64,000 nt of DNA. It comes from Agromyces intestinalis. GTDB lineage: Bacteria; Actinomycetota; Actinomycetes; Actinomycetales; Microbacteriaceae. The notes below the pieces were generated by a model that was not told the origin of the DNA, searched no databases, and saw nothing but the letters and a program-made list of their open reading frames with translations. Location of the stretch: contig NZ_CP043505.1 in the NCBI RefSeq assembly GCF_008365295.1, positions 3,162,001-3,226,000 of the forward strand, written 5' to 3'. Position 1 is the stretch's first letter; each line of letters begins with the position of its first letter. This document shows positions 42,339-51,666 of this stretch, one piece after another. A program made the translations under genes and the position numbers.

Positions 42339-44000
42339 GTGGGTCGGCATACGGTCGAGGCTGCGGCGAAGAAACCCGTACGCCCCCTCGTCATCTCCGC
42401 CATCGCGGCCGCCGCCGTGATCGGCGTGGTCTCCACCGGCGCCTACCTGTGGGTCGGCGGCCATCTCAACCCCCTGTTCGCGTCGGCCGAAGACGGTTGC
42501 GAGACCGAAGACCTGGTGGTGGTCGCCGACATCTCGGTCGCGCCGGTGGTCGAGGACCTCGCCGAGGTGTTCGACAAATCGCGCGACGGCTGCGTGAAGA
42601 CCGAGGTGCGGGCTCAAGAAGCCGCCGACACCGCGGCACTCATCGCCGGCGGCGGTCTGAACGCCGACATCTGGATCCCCGATTCCAGCGTCTGGCTCGA
42701 CCGTGCGGCGGCCACGGCGCAGTCGCTCGGTCGCAATGCCCCGCAGATGAAGTCGAAGGGTTCGATCGCGACCTCGCCGATCGTGTTCGCCGCCGCAGCC
42801 TCGCAGACCGAGCAGATCGCCTCCGAGCCGGTCACCTGGGCACGGGTGCTCGGTGGCAGCCTGCAGGCGCTCCTGCCCGACCCCGAAGCCTCGGCGGCGA
42901 GTCTCGCCGGCCTGCTCGCGCTCAAGTCGAAGAGCTCACCCGACGACCCGCGGCAGTTCGCCGGAGCGATGATCGCGCTCGGCAAGACGATCCCCGCGTC
43001 GACGGGCGCCGCGTTCAGCTCGGTGTCGACGATGAACCAGCCGACCGTCGTCATCTCGAGCGAGCGACTGGTGGCCGAGTACAACCTGAAGAACGGCAGC
43101 GAGCCGCTGTCCGCGGCGTACCCCGTCGACGGCAGCGTCGCGCTCGACTACCCGTACATCGCGCTCGGCGAGCTGAAGGGCACGCGGGCCAAGCTCATCG
43201 GTGCGTTCGAAGGCACGTTGCGGCACAACCCCAAGGCCTTCCGCTCAGCGGGATTCCGCGCACTCGACGGCACCGGCGAGCTGAAGATCGCCGGGCTCTC
43301 CATGACCCCGCCGACGCCGGCGGCCGGGCTCGACGGCGCGGCGCAGGTCGAGATCCTTCGCCAGTGGGGCGTGCTCACCCTCCGATCCCGGATGCTCGCC
43401 GTGATCGACGTGTCGGGCTCGATGGAGGAGCCGGCCGACAACGGGCTGCGTCGCATCGACGTGTTCCAGCAGGCCGCGTTGGGCGCGATGCAGAAGTTCT
43501 CGGGCGAGGTCGAGATGGGCGTCTGGGTGTTCTCCACCCAGCGCAACGGCGACCTCGACTACGAAGACCTGGTGCCGATCGGCCCGCTCGCCGACGCCGG
43601 CCACACGCAGCAGATCGCCGGCGTCATCGCGTCGCTGCCCGATCGCCTCGGTGGCGCGACGGGTCTCTACGACACCACGCTCGCAGCCGTGCAGCGGGTG
43701 CGCGAGACGTACGACCCCGAGAAGATCAACTCGGTGCTCATCATCACCGACGGTCGCAACGAGGACGACAACGGCATCGACCTCGACACGCTGCTCGCCG
43801 AGCTCGCGAAGATCGCCGAGGAGAACGAGCCCGTGCCGGTCATCATGATCGGCTTCGGTCCCGACACCGACATGGACGCCATGCAGCGCATCGCCAAGTC
43901 GACCGGTGGTGCCGCGTACTCGGCCTTCCACCCCGAAGACCTCGGTGTGGTCCTGGTCGACGCGCTGTCGCAGCGCAGCTGCCGACCGGACTGCGGCTAG
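42339..44000 (+). CDS. Membrane-anchored solute-binding/vWA-domain protein, copy 2
   Basis: 553 residues from GTG 42339 (TAGGGAG upstream). The layout is the same as the protein at 24368: N-terminal anchor (about 16-40, LVISAIAAAAVIGVVSTGAYLWV), solute-binding-like domain with two Cys near its start (EDGCETEDLVVVADIS), vWA domain with MIDAS DVSGS (about residue 357) and ITDGRNED, and the same CRPDC tail. More than half the residues are identical to copy 1 by eye, most strongly in the vWA part (GVWVFST.RNG.LDYEDL, RLGGATGLYDTTLAAVQRVR). No transporter gene is nearby, so the family is not tied to sugar uptake. Likely a cell-surface binding or assembly factor. Confidence 0.85.
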   Translation: MGRHTVEAAAKKPVRPLVISAIAAAAVIGVVSTGAYLWVGGHLNPLFASAEDGCETEDLVVVADISVAPVVEDLAEVFDKSRDGCVKTEVRAQEAADTAALIAGGGLNADIWIPDSSVWLDRAAATAQSLGRNAPQMKSKGSIATSPIVFAAAASQTEQIASEPVTWARVLGGSLQALLPDPEASAASLAGLLALKSKSSPDDPRQFAGAMIALGKTIPASTGAAFSSVSTMNQPTVVISSERLVAEYNLKNGSEPLSAAYPVDGSVALDYPYIALGELKGTRAKLIGAFEGTLRHNPKAFRSAGFRALDGTGELKIAGLSMTPPTPAAGLDGAAQVEILRQWGVLTLRSRMLAVIDVSGSMEEPADNGLRRIDVFQQAALGAMQKFSGEVEMGVWVFSTQRNGDLDYEDLVPIGPLADAGHTQQIAGVIASLPDRLGGATGLYDTTLAAVQRVRETYDPEKINSVLIITDGRNEDDNGIDLDTLLAELAKIAEENEPVPVIMIGFGPDTDMDAMQRIAKSTGGAAYSAFHPEDLGVVLVDALSQRSCRPDCG

Positions 44001-44014
44001 GCGCACCCACCGCG

Positions 44015-44126
44015 GAGCCCGACCACCGCGGAGCCAGACCAGCGCTGAGCCCGACCACAGCGGAGCCAGACCAGCGCTGAGCCCGACCACCGCGGAGCCA
44101 GACCAGCGCTGAGCCCGACCACAGCG
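44015..44126. repeat. Seven 16-bp tandem repeats with alternating units
   Basis: Two unit types alternate strictly: GAGCCCGACCAC(C/A)GCG and GAGCCAGACCAGCGCT, giving a 32-bp higher-order period repeated 3.5 times directly behind the vWA gene. It is not a CRISPR array (no spacers). It is followed at once by a long hairpin. It encodes no credible protein. Confidence 0.95.
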
Positions 44127-44168
44127 AGAGGCCCGCCGGCGACCATTCGGTCGACCGGCGGGCCTCTC
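44126..44168. terminator. Bidirectional hairpin between vWA copy 2 and the drug exporter
   Basis: An outer 14-bp perfect stem (GAGAGGCCCGCCGG) plus an inner 5-bp stem (CGACC/GGTCG) separated by one bulged A, with a 4-nt loop. It sits between convergent genes. Confidence 0.87.
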
Positions 44169-44182
44169 GTCGTCCGGGCGGA

Positions 44183-45700
44183 TCAGTGCGCCGCGACGCC
44201 CTCGGGGACATCCGCGGGCCGTCGCACGAACGCCGCGCCCACGATCGCGGCGAGCGAGACGATCGCGCCCACCAGGAACGCGCCGCGCACGCCCGATGCC
44301 TCGGCTTCGACGCCGTTCGCGCCGCCCGCGGCGGCCGTGAGCTGCTGCGCGGTCAGCACCGTGATGAACACCGCAGTGCCGGCCGCGCCCGCGACCTGCT
44401 GCACGGTGCCGACGATCGCCGACGCGTGCGAGTAGAAGCGGGGCTCGACCGAGCCGAGCGCGGTGGTGAACAGCGGCGTGAACATGAACGCGAGCGCCAC
44501 CGAGAGGCCCACGTGGAGGGCGAGCACCATCCAGACGGGGGTCTGGGTGCCGACCATCGTGAGCATCCACAGCACCGCGCTCACCGCGATCGCGCCGGGG
44601 ATCAGCAGCGGCCGCGGACCCACGCGGTCGTACAGTCGGCCGACCGTCGGGCCGAGCAGGCCCATCGCGAGGCCGCCGGGAAGCAGCAGCAGTCCGGTCT
44701 GCAGCGGCTCGAGCTCGAGCACGTTGCGCAGGTAGATCGGCAGCACGATGATCGTGCCGAACAGCGCGCCCATCATGACGACCATGAGCCCCACCGACAC
44801 GGCGAAGTTGCTCGAGCGGAACGTGCGCAGATCCAGCAGCGCTCGATCGCCGCGCTGCAGCACGAGCTGACGCACGATGAACGCAGCGATGCCGAAGGCG
44901 CCGACGCCGAACGAGATCCACAGCGGTAGCGTCGAGCCGCCCGTCGCGGCCTCGCCGCCGACGAGGCTCAGCCCGTACACGAGACCGCCGAAGCCGAACG
45001 CCGACAGCACGACCGACAGCAGGTCGATCGGGGTGCGACGGGTCTCGCTGACGTTCTCGACGCGGCGTGCGCCGATCACGAGCATGACCACCGCGATCGG
45101 CAGCACGAGCCAGAACATGAACCGCCACGAGAGATAGTTCAGGATGAGGCCCGAGATCGTCGGACCGATCGCGGGCGCGACCGACATGACGATCGACACG
45201 CGGCCCATGAAGCGGCCGCGGTCGGAGGGCGCCACGACCGTCATGAGGGTGGTCATGAGCAGCGGCATCATGATCGCGGTGCCGGCGGCCTGCACGATGC
45301 GCCCGCCGAGCAGCACCTCGAAGCCCGGTGCGAGTGCGGCCAGCAGCGTGCCGGCCGAGAACAGGCCCATCGCGGTGATGAAGATCGGCCGAGTCGGGAA
45401 CCGCTGCAGCAGGAACCCGGTGATCGGGATCACGATGGCCATCGTGAGCATGAAGCCGGTGGTCAGCCACTGGCCGGCGGTGAGCGTGATGCCGAGGTCG
45501 ACCACGAGCGACGGGATCGCGACGCCCATGATGGTCTCGTTGAGGAAGACGACGAAGGTGGCGGCGAGCAGCAGCCAGATCACGCGCGTGTTCGACGCGC
45601 CGTGGCTGGGCTGATGGGCGCGGACGGCCGCGTCCTCGGCGGCGGCGGGCTCGGCGGGTACGGCGGACGTGTCGATCTCAGGGAAGGCGCGTTCGGTCAC
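44183..45700 (-). CDS. MFS drug exporter, DHA2 (EmrB/QacA) family
   Basis: 505 residues if GTG 45698-45700 is the start; TTG 45712 is an alternative, and neither has a clear Shine-Dalgarno. Fourteen hydrophobic segments. Motif A-like loop PITGFLLQRFPTRPIF, motif B/C region GRIVQAAGTAIMMP and SVAPAIGPTISGLIL are typical of 14-helix proton-coupled antiporters that export lipophilic cations or antibiotics. A cytosolic acidic N-terminus of about 40 residues precedes the first helix. No regulator gene is adjacent; the nearest neighbour is nifS on the same strand, 116 bp upstream. Confidence 0.9.
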   Translation of the reverse strand: MTERAFPEIDTSAVPAEPAAAEDAAVRAHQPSHGASNTRVIWLLLAATFVVFLNETIMGVAIPSLVVDLGITLTAGQWLTTGFMLTMAIVIPITGFLLQRFPTRPIFITAMGLFSAGTLLAALAPGFEVLLGGRIVQAAGTAIMMPLLMTTLMTVVAPSDRGRFMGRVSIVMSVAPAIGPTISGLILNYLSWRFMFWLVLPIAVVMLVIGARRVENVSETRRTPIDLLSVVLSAFGFGGLVYGLSLVGGEAATGGSTLPLWISFGVGAFGIAAFIVRQLVLQRGDRALLDLRTFRSSNFAVSVGLMVVMMGALFGTIIVLPIYLRNVLELEPLQTGLLLLPGGLAMGLLGPTVGRLYDRVGPRPLLIPGAIAVSAVLWMLTMVGTQTPVWMVLALHVGLSVALAFMFTPLFTTALGSVEPRFYSHASAIVGTVQQVAGAAGTAVFITVLTAQQLTAAAGGANGVEAEASGVRGAFLVGAIVSLAAIVGAAFVRRPADVPEGVAAH

Positions 45701-45816
45701 GAACAAGGTCAAGCCCGGTGAAGGGGAGCGCTATTCCCGATTCGTCGGATGCATCGGAACGCATCGAGTCGGCGTGGCCGACGGCTCAGGGCCGGGTCGG
45801 ATGCTGCGGAGCGGCG

Positions 45817-46995
45817 TCAGGGCGCGACCGCTCCGCCGATCCCGCGCACGGTGCGCACGGCACCGGCGACGGCGTCAGCGGCGGTCTCGATGTCGGCGGC
45901 GGTGGTCTCGGCGCCGAGCGTGAACCGCACCGCGGTCTGCGCGATCTCGGGCGAGATGCCCATCGCCGTGAGCACGTGCGACGGCTCGTCGCTGCCCGCC
46001 GCGCACGCCGACCCGCTCGAGCAGATCACGCCGTCTTGTTCGAGTTCGAGCAGCACCGCCTCGCCCGCGGTGCCCGGGAACACGAACGACGCGGTGCCCG
46101 GCAGGCGCCCGATCCCGGGGGACGCACCGGTGAGCTGCGCGCCAGGGACCTCGTCGGTCACCCGGGCGACGAGACGCGCGGTGAGTGACGCCACGCGAGA
46201 CGAGACATCCGACCGCTCGGCCTCGGCGAGCCCGAGCGCGGTCGCGAACGCGACCGCACCGGCGACGTTCTCGGTGCCCGACCGGCGCCCGCGCTCCTGA
46301 CCGCCGCCATGCAGCACCGGCTCGAGCGGAAGACGACCGCGCACGAGCAGCGCACCCGTGCCCTTGGGAGCGCCGACCTTGTGCCCGGCCAGCGACAGCG
46401 CATCGACGCCGAGCTCGTCGAGCGACAGCGCCAGCCACCCGGCGGCCTGCACGGCATCGGTGTGCATGAGCGCGCCCGCCTCGTGCGCGACGCGCGCGAG
46501 GTCGGCAACCGGCTGCACCGTGCCCACCTCGTTGTTCGCGAGCTGCACCGACACGAGCGTCGTGTCGGGCCGCACGACGCGTCGCAGTGCGTCGGGCGTG
46601 ACGACCCCGCGGTCGTCGACGTCGACCAGCGACACCGTGAATCCGTGGATGCGCTCGAGGTACGACGCGGCCTCGAGCACCGCCTCGTGCTCGATGGGGG
46701 AGACCACGAGGTGACGACCGCGCGGGTTCGCGAGAGCCACGCCCTTGATCGCGAGGTTGTCGGCCTCGGTCCCGCCGCTCGTGAACACCACGTCGCCTGG
46801 GCGCACGCCCGCCACCACAGCGACCCGTTCACGTGCCCACGCGAGTGCGCGGGCCGCCTCGTCGCCGAGGCGGTGGCGGCTCGAGGGGTTGCCGAATGAT
46901 CCGCTGAGGTACGGCCACATCGCCTCGAGCGCCTCGCGACGCACCGGGGTGGTGGCCGCATGGTCGAGGAAGACGACGTGCTCGCCGGTACTCAT
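45817..46995 (-). CDS. Cysteine desulfurase (NifS/IscS type) of the NAD operon
   Basis: A 392-residue PLP enzyme. VFLDHAATTPV begins the fold-type-I core; HTDAVQAAGW and the PLP lysine in LAGHKVGAPKG are present, and the catalytic Cys lies in CSSGSACAAG. It converts cysteine to alanine and supplies sulfur. The ATG overlaps the nadC stop (ATGA), making it the last gene of nrtR-nadA-nadB-nadC-nifS. In several bacteria a dedicated NifS/NadS-like desulfurase in this operon builds the 4Fe-4S cluster of quinolinate synthase NadA, so that is its likely role rather than general Fe-S assembly. Confidence 0.92.
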   Translation of the reverse strand: MSTGEHVVFLDHAATTPVRREALEAMWPYLSGSFGNPSSRHRLGDEAARALAWARERVAVVAGVRPGDVVFTSGGTEADNLAIKGVALANPRGRHLVVSPIEHEAVLEAASYLERIHGFTVSLVDVDDRGVVTPDALRRVVRPDTTLVSVQLANNEVGTVQPVADLARVAHEAGALMHTDAVQAAGWLALSLDELGVDALSLAGHKVGAPKGTGALLVRGRLPLEPVLHGGGQERGRRSGTENVAGAVAFATALGLAEAERSDVSSRVASLTARLVARVTDEVPGAQLTGASPGIGRLPGTASFVFPGTAGEAVLLELEQDGVICSSGSACAAGSDEPSHVLTAMGISPEIAQTAVRFTLGAETTAADIETAADAVAGAVRTVRGIGGAVAP

Positions 46996-47867
46996 GGTGT
47001 GCCGGCATCCATCGGCGCCTCCAGCACGACGTCGAGCCCGAGGTCGAGCGAGCGCACCGAGTGCGTGAGCGCGCCGACCGAGATCACGTCGACCCCGGTC
47101 GCGGCGATGTCGGCGACCGTGTCGAGGTTCACCCCGCCCGACGCCTCGACGACGGCGCGTCCCGCGATGAGCGCGACCCCCGCGCGCAGGTCGTCGAGCG
47201 AGAAGTTGTCGAGCATGACGGTCTGCGCGCCGCCCGCGAGCACCGGCTCGATCTGGTCGACCCGATCGACCTCGACCTCGAGGTGCGCGGTGTGGGGCAT
47301 CCGGTCGCGCGCCTCGCGCAGCGCGGTCGCGAGATCCGCGCCGCCCGCGGTGAGGATCGCGAGGTGGTTGTCCTTCGCCATCACCGCGTCCGACAGGCTG
47401 CGGCGGTGGTTGCGCCCGCCCCCGTCTCGCACGGCCTGGCGTTCGAGGCTGCGCAGGCCCGGCGTGGTCTTGCGGGTGTCGACGATGCGGGCGCGGGTGC
47501 CAGCGACCGCGGCGACGTACCGCGCGGTCAGGGTCGCGATGCCGCTCATGCGCTGCAGCAGGTTGAGGCCGACGCGTTCGGCTCGCAGGATGCCGCGGGC
47601 CGGCCCCTCGACGCGGGCGAGCGCCTGCCCCGCCTCGAACCGCTGGCCGTCGGCGGCGAGCGCCGTGACCTCGATGCGCGCATCGACGAGCCGGAACGCC
47701 GCCGCGAACACCTCGATGCCGCTCAGCACGCCCGCCTCGCGCGCGACGAGTTCGGCCGTCGCGGTTGCGTCGACCGGGATGAGCGTCTCGCCGGTCAGGT
47801 CGCCCCACGGCGCGTCCTCGTCGAGCGCGGTGGTGACGATGCGGTCGATCTCGCGGGCGTCGGTCAT
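46992..47867 (-). CDS. nadC: Nicotinate-nucleotide pyrophosphorylase (carboxylating), QPRTase
   Basis: 291 residues. It converts quinolinate and PRPP to nicotinate mononucleotide. Conserved blocks: EDAPWGDLTGETL, NLLQRMSGIATLTARYV, DTRKTTPGLRSLERQAVRDGGGRNHRRSL-type active-site strand (residues about 130-160), and LDNFSLDD / EASGGVNLDTV in the barrel end. The start overlaps the nadB stop by one base and the end overlaps nifS. Confidence 0.96.
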   Translation of the reverse strand: MTDAREIDRIVTTALDEDAPWGDLTGETLIPVDATATAELVAREAGVLSGIEVFAAAFRLVDARIEVTALAADGQRFEAGQALARVEGPARGILRAERVGLNLLQRMSGIATLTARYVAAVAGTRARIVDTRKTTPGLRSLERQAVRDGGGRNHRRSLSDAVMAKDNHLAILTAGGADLATALREARDRMPHTAHLEVEVDRVDQIEPVLAGGAQTVMLDNFSLDDLRAGVALIAGRAVVEASGGVNLDTVADIAATGVDVISVGALTHSVRSLDLGLDVVLEAPMDAGTP

Positions 47868-49387
47868 CAGGCGGCCTCCTCGGCGGGCTGGGTGTCGGAA
47901 CGGAAATGGGCGCCCACGCTCTCGCGCCGTGCGATCGCGGCGGCCACGGTGAGCCGGGCGAGGTCGAGCAGGTTGCGGTCTTCCGCGGTGCGTCGGTCGA
48001 CCGGCTCGGGCGCGTGCCAGGTCGCGAGCCGGCCGGATGCCTCGGCGAGCCCGTCGGCGTCGCGCACGAGCCCGACCCGCTCCCACATGAGCTGCTGCAG
48101 CTCGCCGCGGTGGAACTCGTCGTTCGCGACGTAGGAGATCCGGCGCGACACGCCGTCCGCGGTGGGGGTGTACCCGGCGTGTCGCGATGACGTTCCTACG
48201 CCGGCGTCCGCCGCCCACGGGCCTCCACGGGTGATCGCCGCGGCCGCCCGCTCGGCGAACACCGCCGCCTCGAGCAACGAGTTCGACGCCAGCCGGTTCG
48301 CGCCGTGCACGCCGGTCCGGGCGCACTCGCCCACGGCATACAGCCCGGGCAGGCTCGAGCGCCCGTGCAGGTCGGTCGCGATGCCGCCCATGGCGTAGTG
48401 GGCCGCGGGTGTGATCGGCACGGGGGCATCCGACCAGTCGTACCCGGCCGCGCGCACCGACGCGTCGAGGCCGGGGAACCGCCGAGCGAGGAACGCCGCC
48501 CCCAGCTCGGTCGCGTCGAGGAACACGGGCGCAGCGCCCTGGGCCGCCATCGCCGCCCACACACCGCGGGCCACGACATCCCGGGGCGCGAGCTCGGCGC
48601 GCGGGTCGATCGAGGGCATGAACCGGATGCCACGGGCATCGCGCAGCACTGCGCCCTCGCCGCGCACCGCCTCGGAGATGAGCGGTGTGCCGGGGGCGGC
48701 CAGCGCGGTGGGATGGAACTGGGTGAACTCCAAGTCGGCGACCTCCGCGCCGGCGCGCCACGCTGCCGCCACGCCGTCACCCGTCGCGACGTCGGGATTC
48801 GTCGTATGCCGGTAGAGGCATCCGCTGCCTCCGGTGGCGAGCACGACGGCGTCCGCCCGCCGCTCGGCGCGCGATCCGTCGCGCTCGATGATCGTCGCGC
48901 CGACGACCCGGCCGGCCTCGACGACGAGATCGACGAGCATCGCGCCCTCGGCGATCGCCACCGCGCGACGGCGCACCGTGGCGACCAGCGCGGTCTCGAT
49001 CGCCGCGCCGGTCGCGTCGCCGCCGGCGTGCACGATGCGGGCGCGCGAGTGCGCCGCCTCGAGCCCGCGCGCCAGACCCTCGTCGCCGCGGTCGAACCCG
49101 ACCCCGAAGCGGATCAGGTCGCGCACCCGCGCGGCGCCCTCGTCGACGAGCACCCGAACCGCGGCGGGGTCGGCGAGCCCGGCGCCGGCGTCGATGGTGT
49201 CGGCGAAGTGCCGGTCGGTCGAGTCGTCGGGGAACAGCGCCGCGGCGATGCCGCCCTGGGCATATCTCGTCGAACCCTCGGCGAGCTCGGCCTTCGTGAC
49301 GAGCTCGACCTCGCAGCCGGCGTCGGCCGCGCGCACCGCGGTCCACAGACCCGCGATGCCGCCGCCGACGACGAGGACCCGCGTCAT
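47867..49387 (-). CDS. nadB: L-aspartate oxidase
   Basis: 506 residues. First step of de novo NAD synthesis, aspartate to iminoaspartate with FAD. The FAD dinucleotide fold is at the N-terminus (VLVVGGGIAGLWTAVRA), followed by GSTRYAQGGIAAAL, LATGGSGCLY, EFTQFHPTAL and LYAVGECARTGVHGANRLASNS. The C-terminal helical domain is present. The start is one base after the nadA stop. Confidence 0.96.
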   Translation of the reverse strand: MTRVLVVGGGIAGLWTAVRAADAGCEVELVTKAELAEGSTRYAQGGIAAALFPDDSTDRHFADTIDAGAGLADPAAVRVLVDEGAARVRDLIRFGVGFDRGDEGLARGLEAAHSRARIVHAGGDATGAAIETALVATVRRRAVAIAEGAMLVDLVVEAGRVVGATIIERDGSRAERRADAVVLATGGSGCLYRHTTNPDVATGDGVAAAWRAGAEVADLEFTQFHPTALAAPGTPLISEAVRGEGAVLRDARGIRFMPSIDPRAELAPRDVVARGVWAAMAAQGAAPVFLDATELGAAFLARRFPGLDASVRAAGYDWSDAPVPITPAAHYAMGGIATDLHGRSSLPGLYAVGECARTGVHGANRLASNSLLEAAVFAERAAAAITRGGPWAADAGVGTSSRHAGYTPTADGVSRRISYVANDEFHRGELQQLMWERVGLVRDADGLAEASGRLATWHAPEPVDRRTAEDRNLLDLARLTVAAAIARRESVGAHFRSDTQPAEEAA

Positions 49388-49388
49388 G

Positions 49389-50858
49389 TCAGGCTCCGGA
49401 ACCGGCTGTGCCGGCGTCGTTCGGACGCGATTCGGCGGTCGCCGGCTCGACCGGGCGCCGAATCGCGTCCGATCGACGGGTGGACGGTACGGGTGCGGTC
49501 CCGACGGTGGCGGGCGGCTTCGCCGCGAGCATCCGCTCGAGGGCGAGGCGAGCGGGCGCCGCCACGTCGTCGGCCACCTGGATTCGGTTGACGACCCGGC
49601 CGGCCACCAGCTCTTCGAGCACCCAGGCGAGGTAGCCCGGGTGGATGCGGTACATCGTCGAGCAGGGGCACACGACCGGGTCGAGGCAGAAGATGGTGTG
49701 CTCGGGGTGCTCGGCGGCGAGCCGCTGCACGAGGTTGATCTCGGTGCCGATCGCGAACGTCGAACCCGCGGGCGCGGCGGCGATGGCCTTCACGATGAAG
49801 TCGGTCGACCCGGCGGCGTCGGCCGCGTCGACGACGGGCATGGGGCACTCGGGGTGCACGATCACCTGCACGCCCGGGTGGTCGCGCCGAGCCGCCTCGA
49901 TCTGCTCGACGGTGAACCGCTTGTGCACCGAGCAGAACCCGTGCCAGAGGATGACCCGGGCGTCCGCGAGCTCGGCTGCGGTGGACCCGCCGAGCGGCTT
50001 GCGCGGGTTCCACATCGGCATCTGCTCGAGCGGCACGCCCATCGCCTTGGCGGTGTTGCGCCCGAGATGCTGGTCGGGGAAGAACAGCACTCGCTGCCCC
50101 TGCTCGAACGCTCGCTCGAGCACCGTGCGCGCGTTCGACGAGGTGCACACGATGCCGCCGTGCCGGCCGACGAAGCCCTTGAGCGCCGCCGACGAGTTCA
50201 TGTACGTGACCGGGATGACCGGCACTCGCCCGTCGGCGTCGACGGCGTCGAGGTCGCCGTACACCTCGGCGAGCTGCTCCCAGCACTCTTCGACGCTGGA
50301 CTCGTCGGCCATGTCGGCCATGGAGCATCCGGCGGCGAGGTTCGGCAGGATGACGGCCTGCTCGGGCCGCGACAGCAGGTCGGCGGTCTCGGCCATGAAG
50401 TGCACGCCGCAGAACACGATCGCCTCGGCGTCGGGCCGGGTGAGCGCCGCGTTCGCGAGCTGGAACGAGTCGCCCGTGAAGTCGGCGTGCTGCACGACCT
50501 CGTCGCGCTGGTAGAAGTGGCCGAGCACGACGACGCGGTCGCCGAGCGTCGCTTTCGCGGCGCGGATGCGCTCGTGCAGCTCGTCGTTCGACGCGGTGCG
50601 GTATTCGGCGGGCAGGCCGCCCTGGCGGGGAGCGCCCGCGGGGATGACGTCGCCCATCGACGCGCCGGGGCCGTACCCGGCGGGACCGAGATCGAAGGTC
50701 CACGGCCCGTCGGCGAGCTCGGGCGCGCACGTCGAGCCGGTCTGCTTCCCGGTCGAGATGAGCCGGATGCTGCGGTCGACGGATGCGCCGAGGCGCACGT
50801 CGGCGGCGGTGCGGCCGTCGGCGTGATCGGCGGCGGTGGCGGGATCGGTGAGCGTCAT
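49389..50858 (-). CDS. nadA: Quinolinate synthase A
   Basis: 489 residues. It condenses iminoaspartate with dihydroxyacetone phosphate to quinolinate using an oxygen-sensitive 4Fe-4S cluster. The cluster cysteines are recognisable in IVFCGVHFMAE, VCTSSNAR and DPVVCPCSTMYRI. It is longer than the E. coli enzyme (about 347 residues) because of about 70 extra residues at the N-terminus and about 40 at the C-terminus (TVGTAPVPSTRRSDAIRRP), both of low complexity. The ATG overlaps the nrtR stop (ATGA). Confidence 0.96.
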   Translation of the reverse strand: MTLTDPATAADHADGRTAADVRLGASVDRSIRLISTGKQTGSTCAPELADGPWTFDLGPAGYGPGASMGDVIPAGAPRQGGLPAEYRTASNDELHERIRAAKATLGDRVVVLGHFYQRDEVVQHADFTGDSFQLANAALTRPDAEAIVFCGVHFMAETADLLSRPEQAVILPNLAAGCSMADMADESSVEECWEQLAEVYGDLDAVDADGRVPVIPVTYMNSSAALKGFVGRHGGIVCTSSNARTVLERAFEQGQRVLFFPDQHLGRNTAKAMGVPLEQMPMWNPRKPLGGSTAAELADARVILWHGFCSVHKRFTVEQIEAARRDHPGVQVIVHPECPMPVVDAADAAGSTDFIVKAIAAAPAGSTFAIGTEINLVQRLAAEHPEHTIFCLDPVVCPCSTMYRIHPGYLAWVLEELVAGRVVNRIQVADDVAAPARLALERMLAAKPPATVGTAPVPSTRRSDAIRRPVEPATAESRPNDAGTAGSGA

Positions 50859-51598
50859 GACTGCTTCCTCAGGTGCGGTGCGATGGGGACTCGGAACAAC
50901 CCGTTCGCGCCGGCGTCGGCCGGCTCGGCGGGGCGGTACAGCTTGGGCGGACGGTGGGGCGTGCCGGTGCGCACCTCGCCGGTCTCGACGAGGGCGCCGG
51001 ATGCCTCGACGGTGCGGCGGAAGTTCGCCGGATCGAGCGGGCGGCGCAGCACGGTCTCGTACACTTCGCGCAGCTCGGCGAGCGTGAACGTCTGGTCGAG
51101 GAACGCGTGCGCGATCTGCGAGTACCCGAGCTTCGTTCGCAGCCGTGCGAGCGCGTATTCGACGATCATGTTGTGGTCGAAGGCGAGCGCGGGCAGGTCG
51201 TCGGGATCGAACCAGCGCACGTTGGGGTCGTCGATCGCGCCGGTCGTCTCTTCGGGCCGCACGAGCGCCCAGTACACGACCGACACGACGCGCTCGGCGG
51301 GCGACCGGTCGGGGGCTCCGAAGGTGTAGAGCTGCTCGAGGTAGGCCGGCGTGACGCCGGTCGTCTCTTCGAGCGTGCGGGCGGCGGCGGCTTCGAGCGC
51401 CTCGCCGGCGCCGAGCCATCCGCCGGGAAGCGCCCAGCGGTCCTTGCCGGGCTCGCGCAGGCGGCGCACGAGGGGGATCCACAGCGACCGGGGCCCGGAT
51501 GCCTCGTGCTCGACGCCGTCGGGCGTGACCCCCGGCTCGAGCGCGAAGATCACGGTCGACACGGCGAGCCGTGCGTCGGAACCGGGCAGTCGTGACAT
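50855..51598 (-). CDS. nrtR: NrtR-type Nudix transcriptional regulator of NAD biosynthesis
   Basis: 247 residues from ATG 51598 (AAGGGG upstream). Residues about 10-150 are a Nudix-fold domain, but the Nudix box reads GWLGAGEALEAAAARTLEET. The REUxEE core is replaced by RTLEET, with two of the three glutamates lost, so it is probably a sensor rather than a hydrolase. Residues about 160-235 form the winged-helix region typical of NrtR (AHAFLDQTFTLAELREVYETVL, LDPANFRRTVEASG). NrtR represses NAD genes and is released by ADP-ribose or related ligands. It is the first gene of the nad operon. Two palindromic boxes lie just upstream. Confidence 0.9.
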   Translation of the reverse strand: MSRLPGSDARLAVSTVIFALEPGVTPDGVEHEASGPRSLWIPLVRRLREPGKDRWALPGGWLGAGEALEAAAARTLEETTGVTPAYLEQLYTFGAPDRSPAERVVSVVYWALVRPEETTGAIDDPNVRWFDPDDLPALAFDHNMIVEYALARLRTKLGYSQIAHAFLDQTFTLAELREVYETVLRRPLDPANFRRTVEASGALVETGEVRTGTPHRPPKLYRPAEPADAGANGLFRVPIAPHLRKQS

Positions 51599-51631
51599 CC
51601 GTGCGCCCCTTCTGATCGATCCGAAGCTTCT

Positions 51632-51644
51632 AGTCAATCTGACT
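51632..51644. promoter_or_regulatory. NrtR operator box 1
   Basis: AGTCAATCTGACT, a perfect 5-bp inverted repeat with a 3-bp centre, 34 bp upstream of the nrtR ATG. Likely autoregulatory site. Confidence 0.75.
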
Positions 51645-51666
51645 CGAAGTGCCGGAAACAGCTTAC

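Noticed and set aside
44015..44126. Possible CRISPR array
   Set aside because: The 16-bp units are contiguous with no unique spacers, alternate between two types, and no cas gene is nearby.
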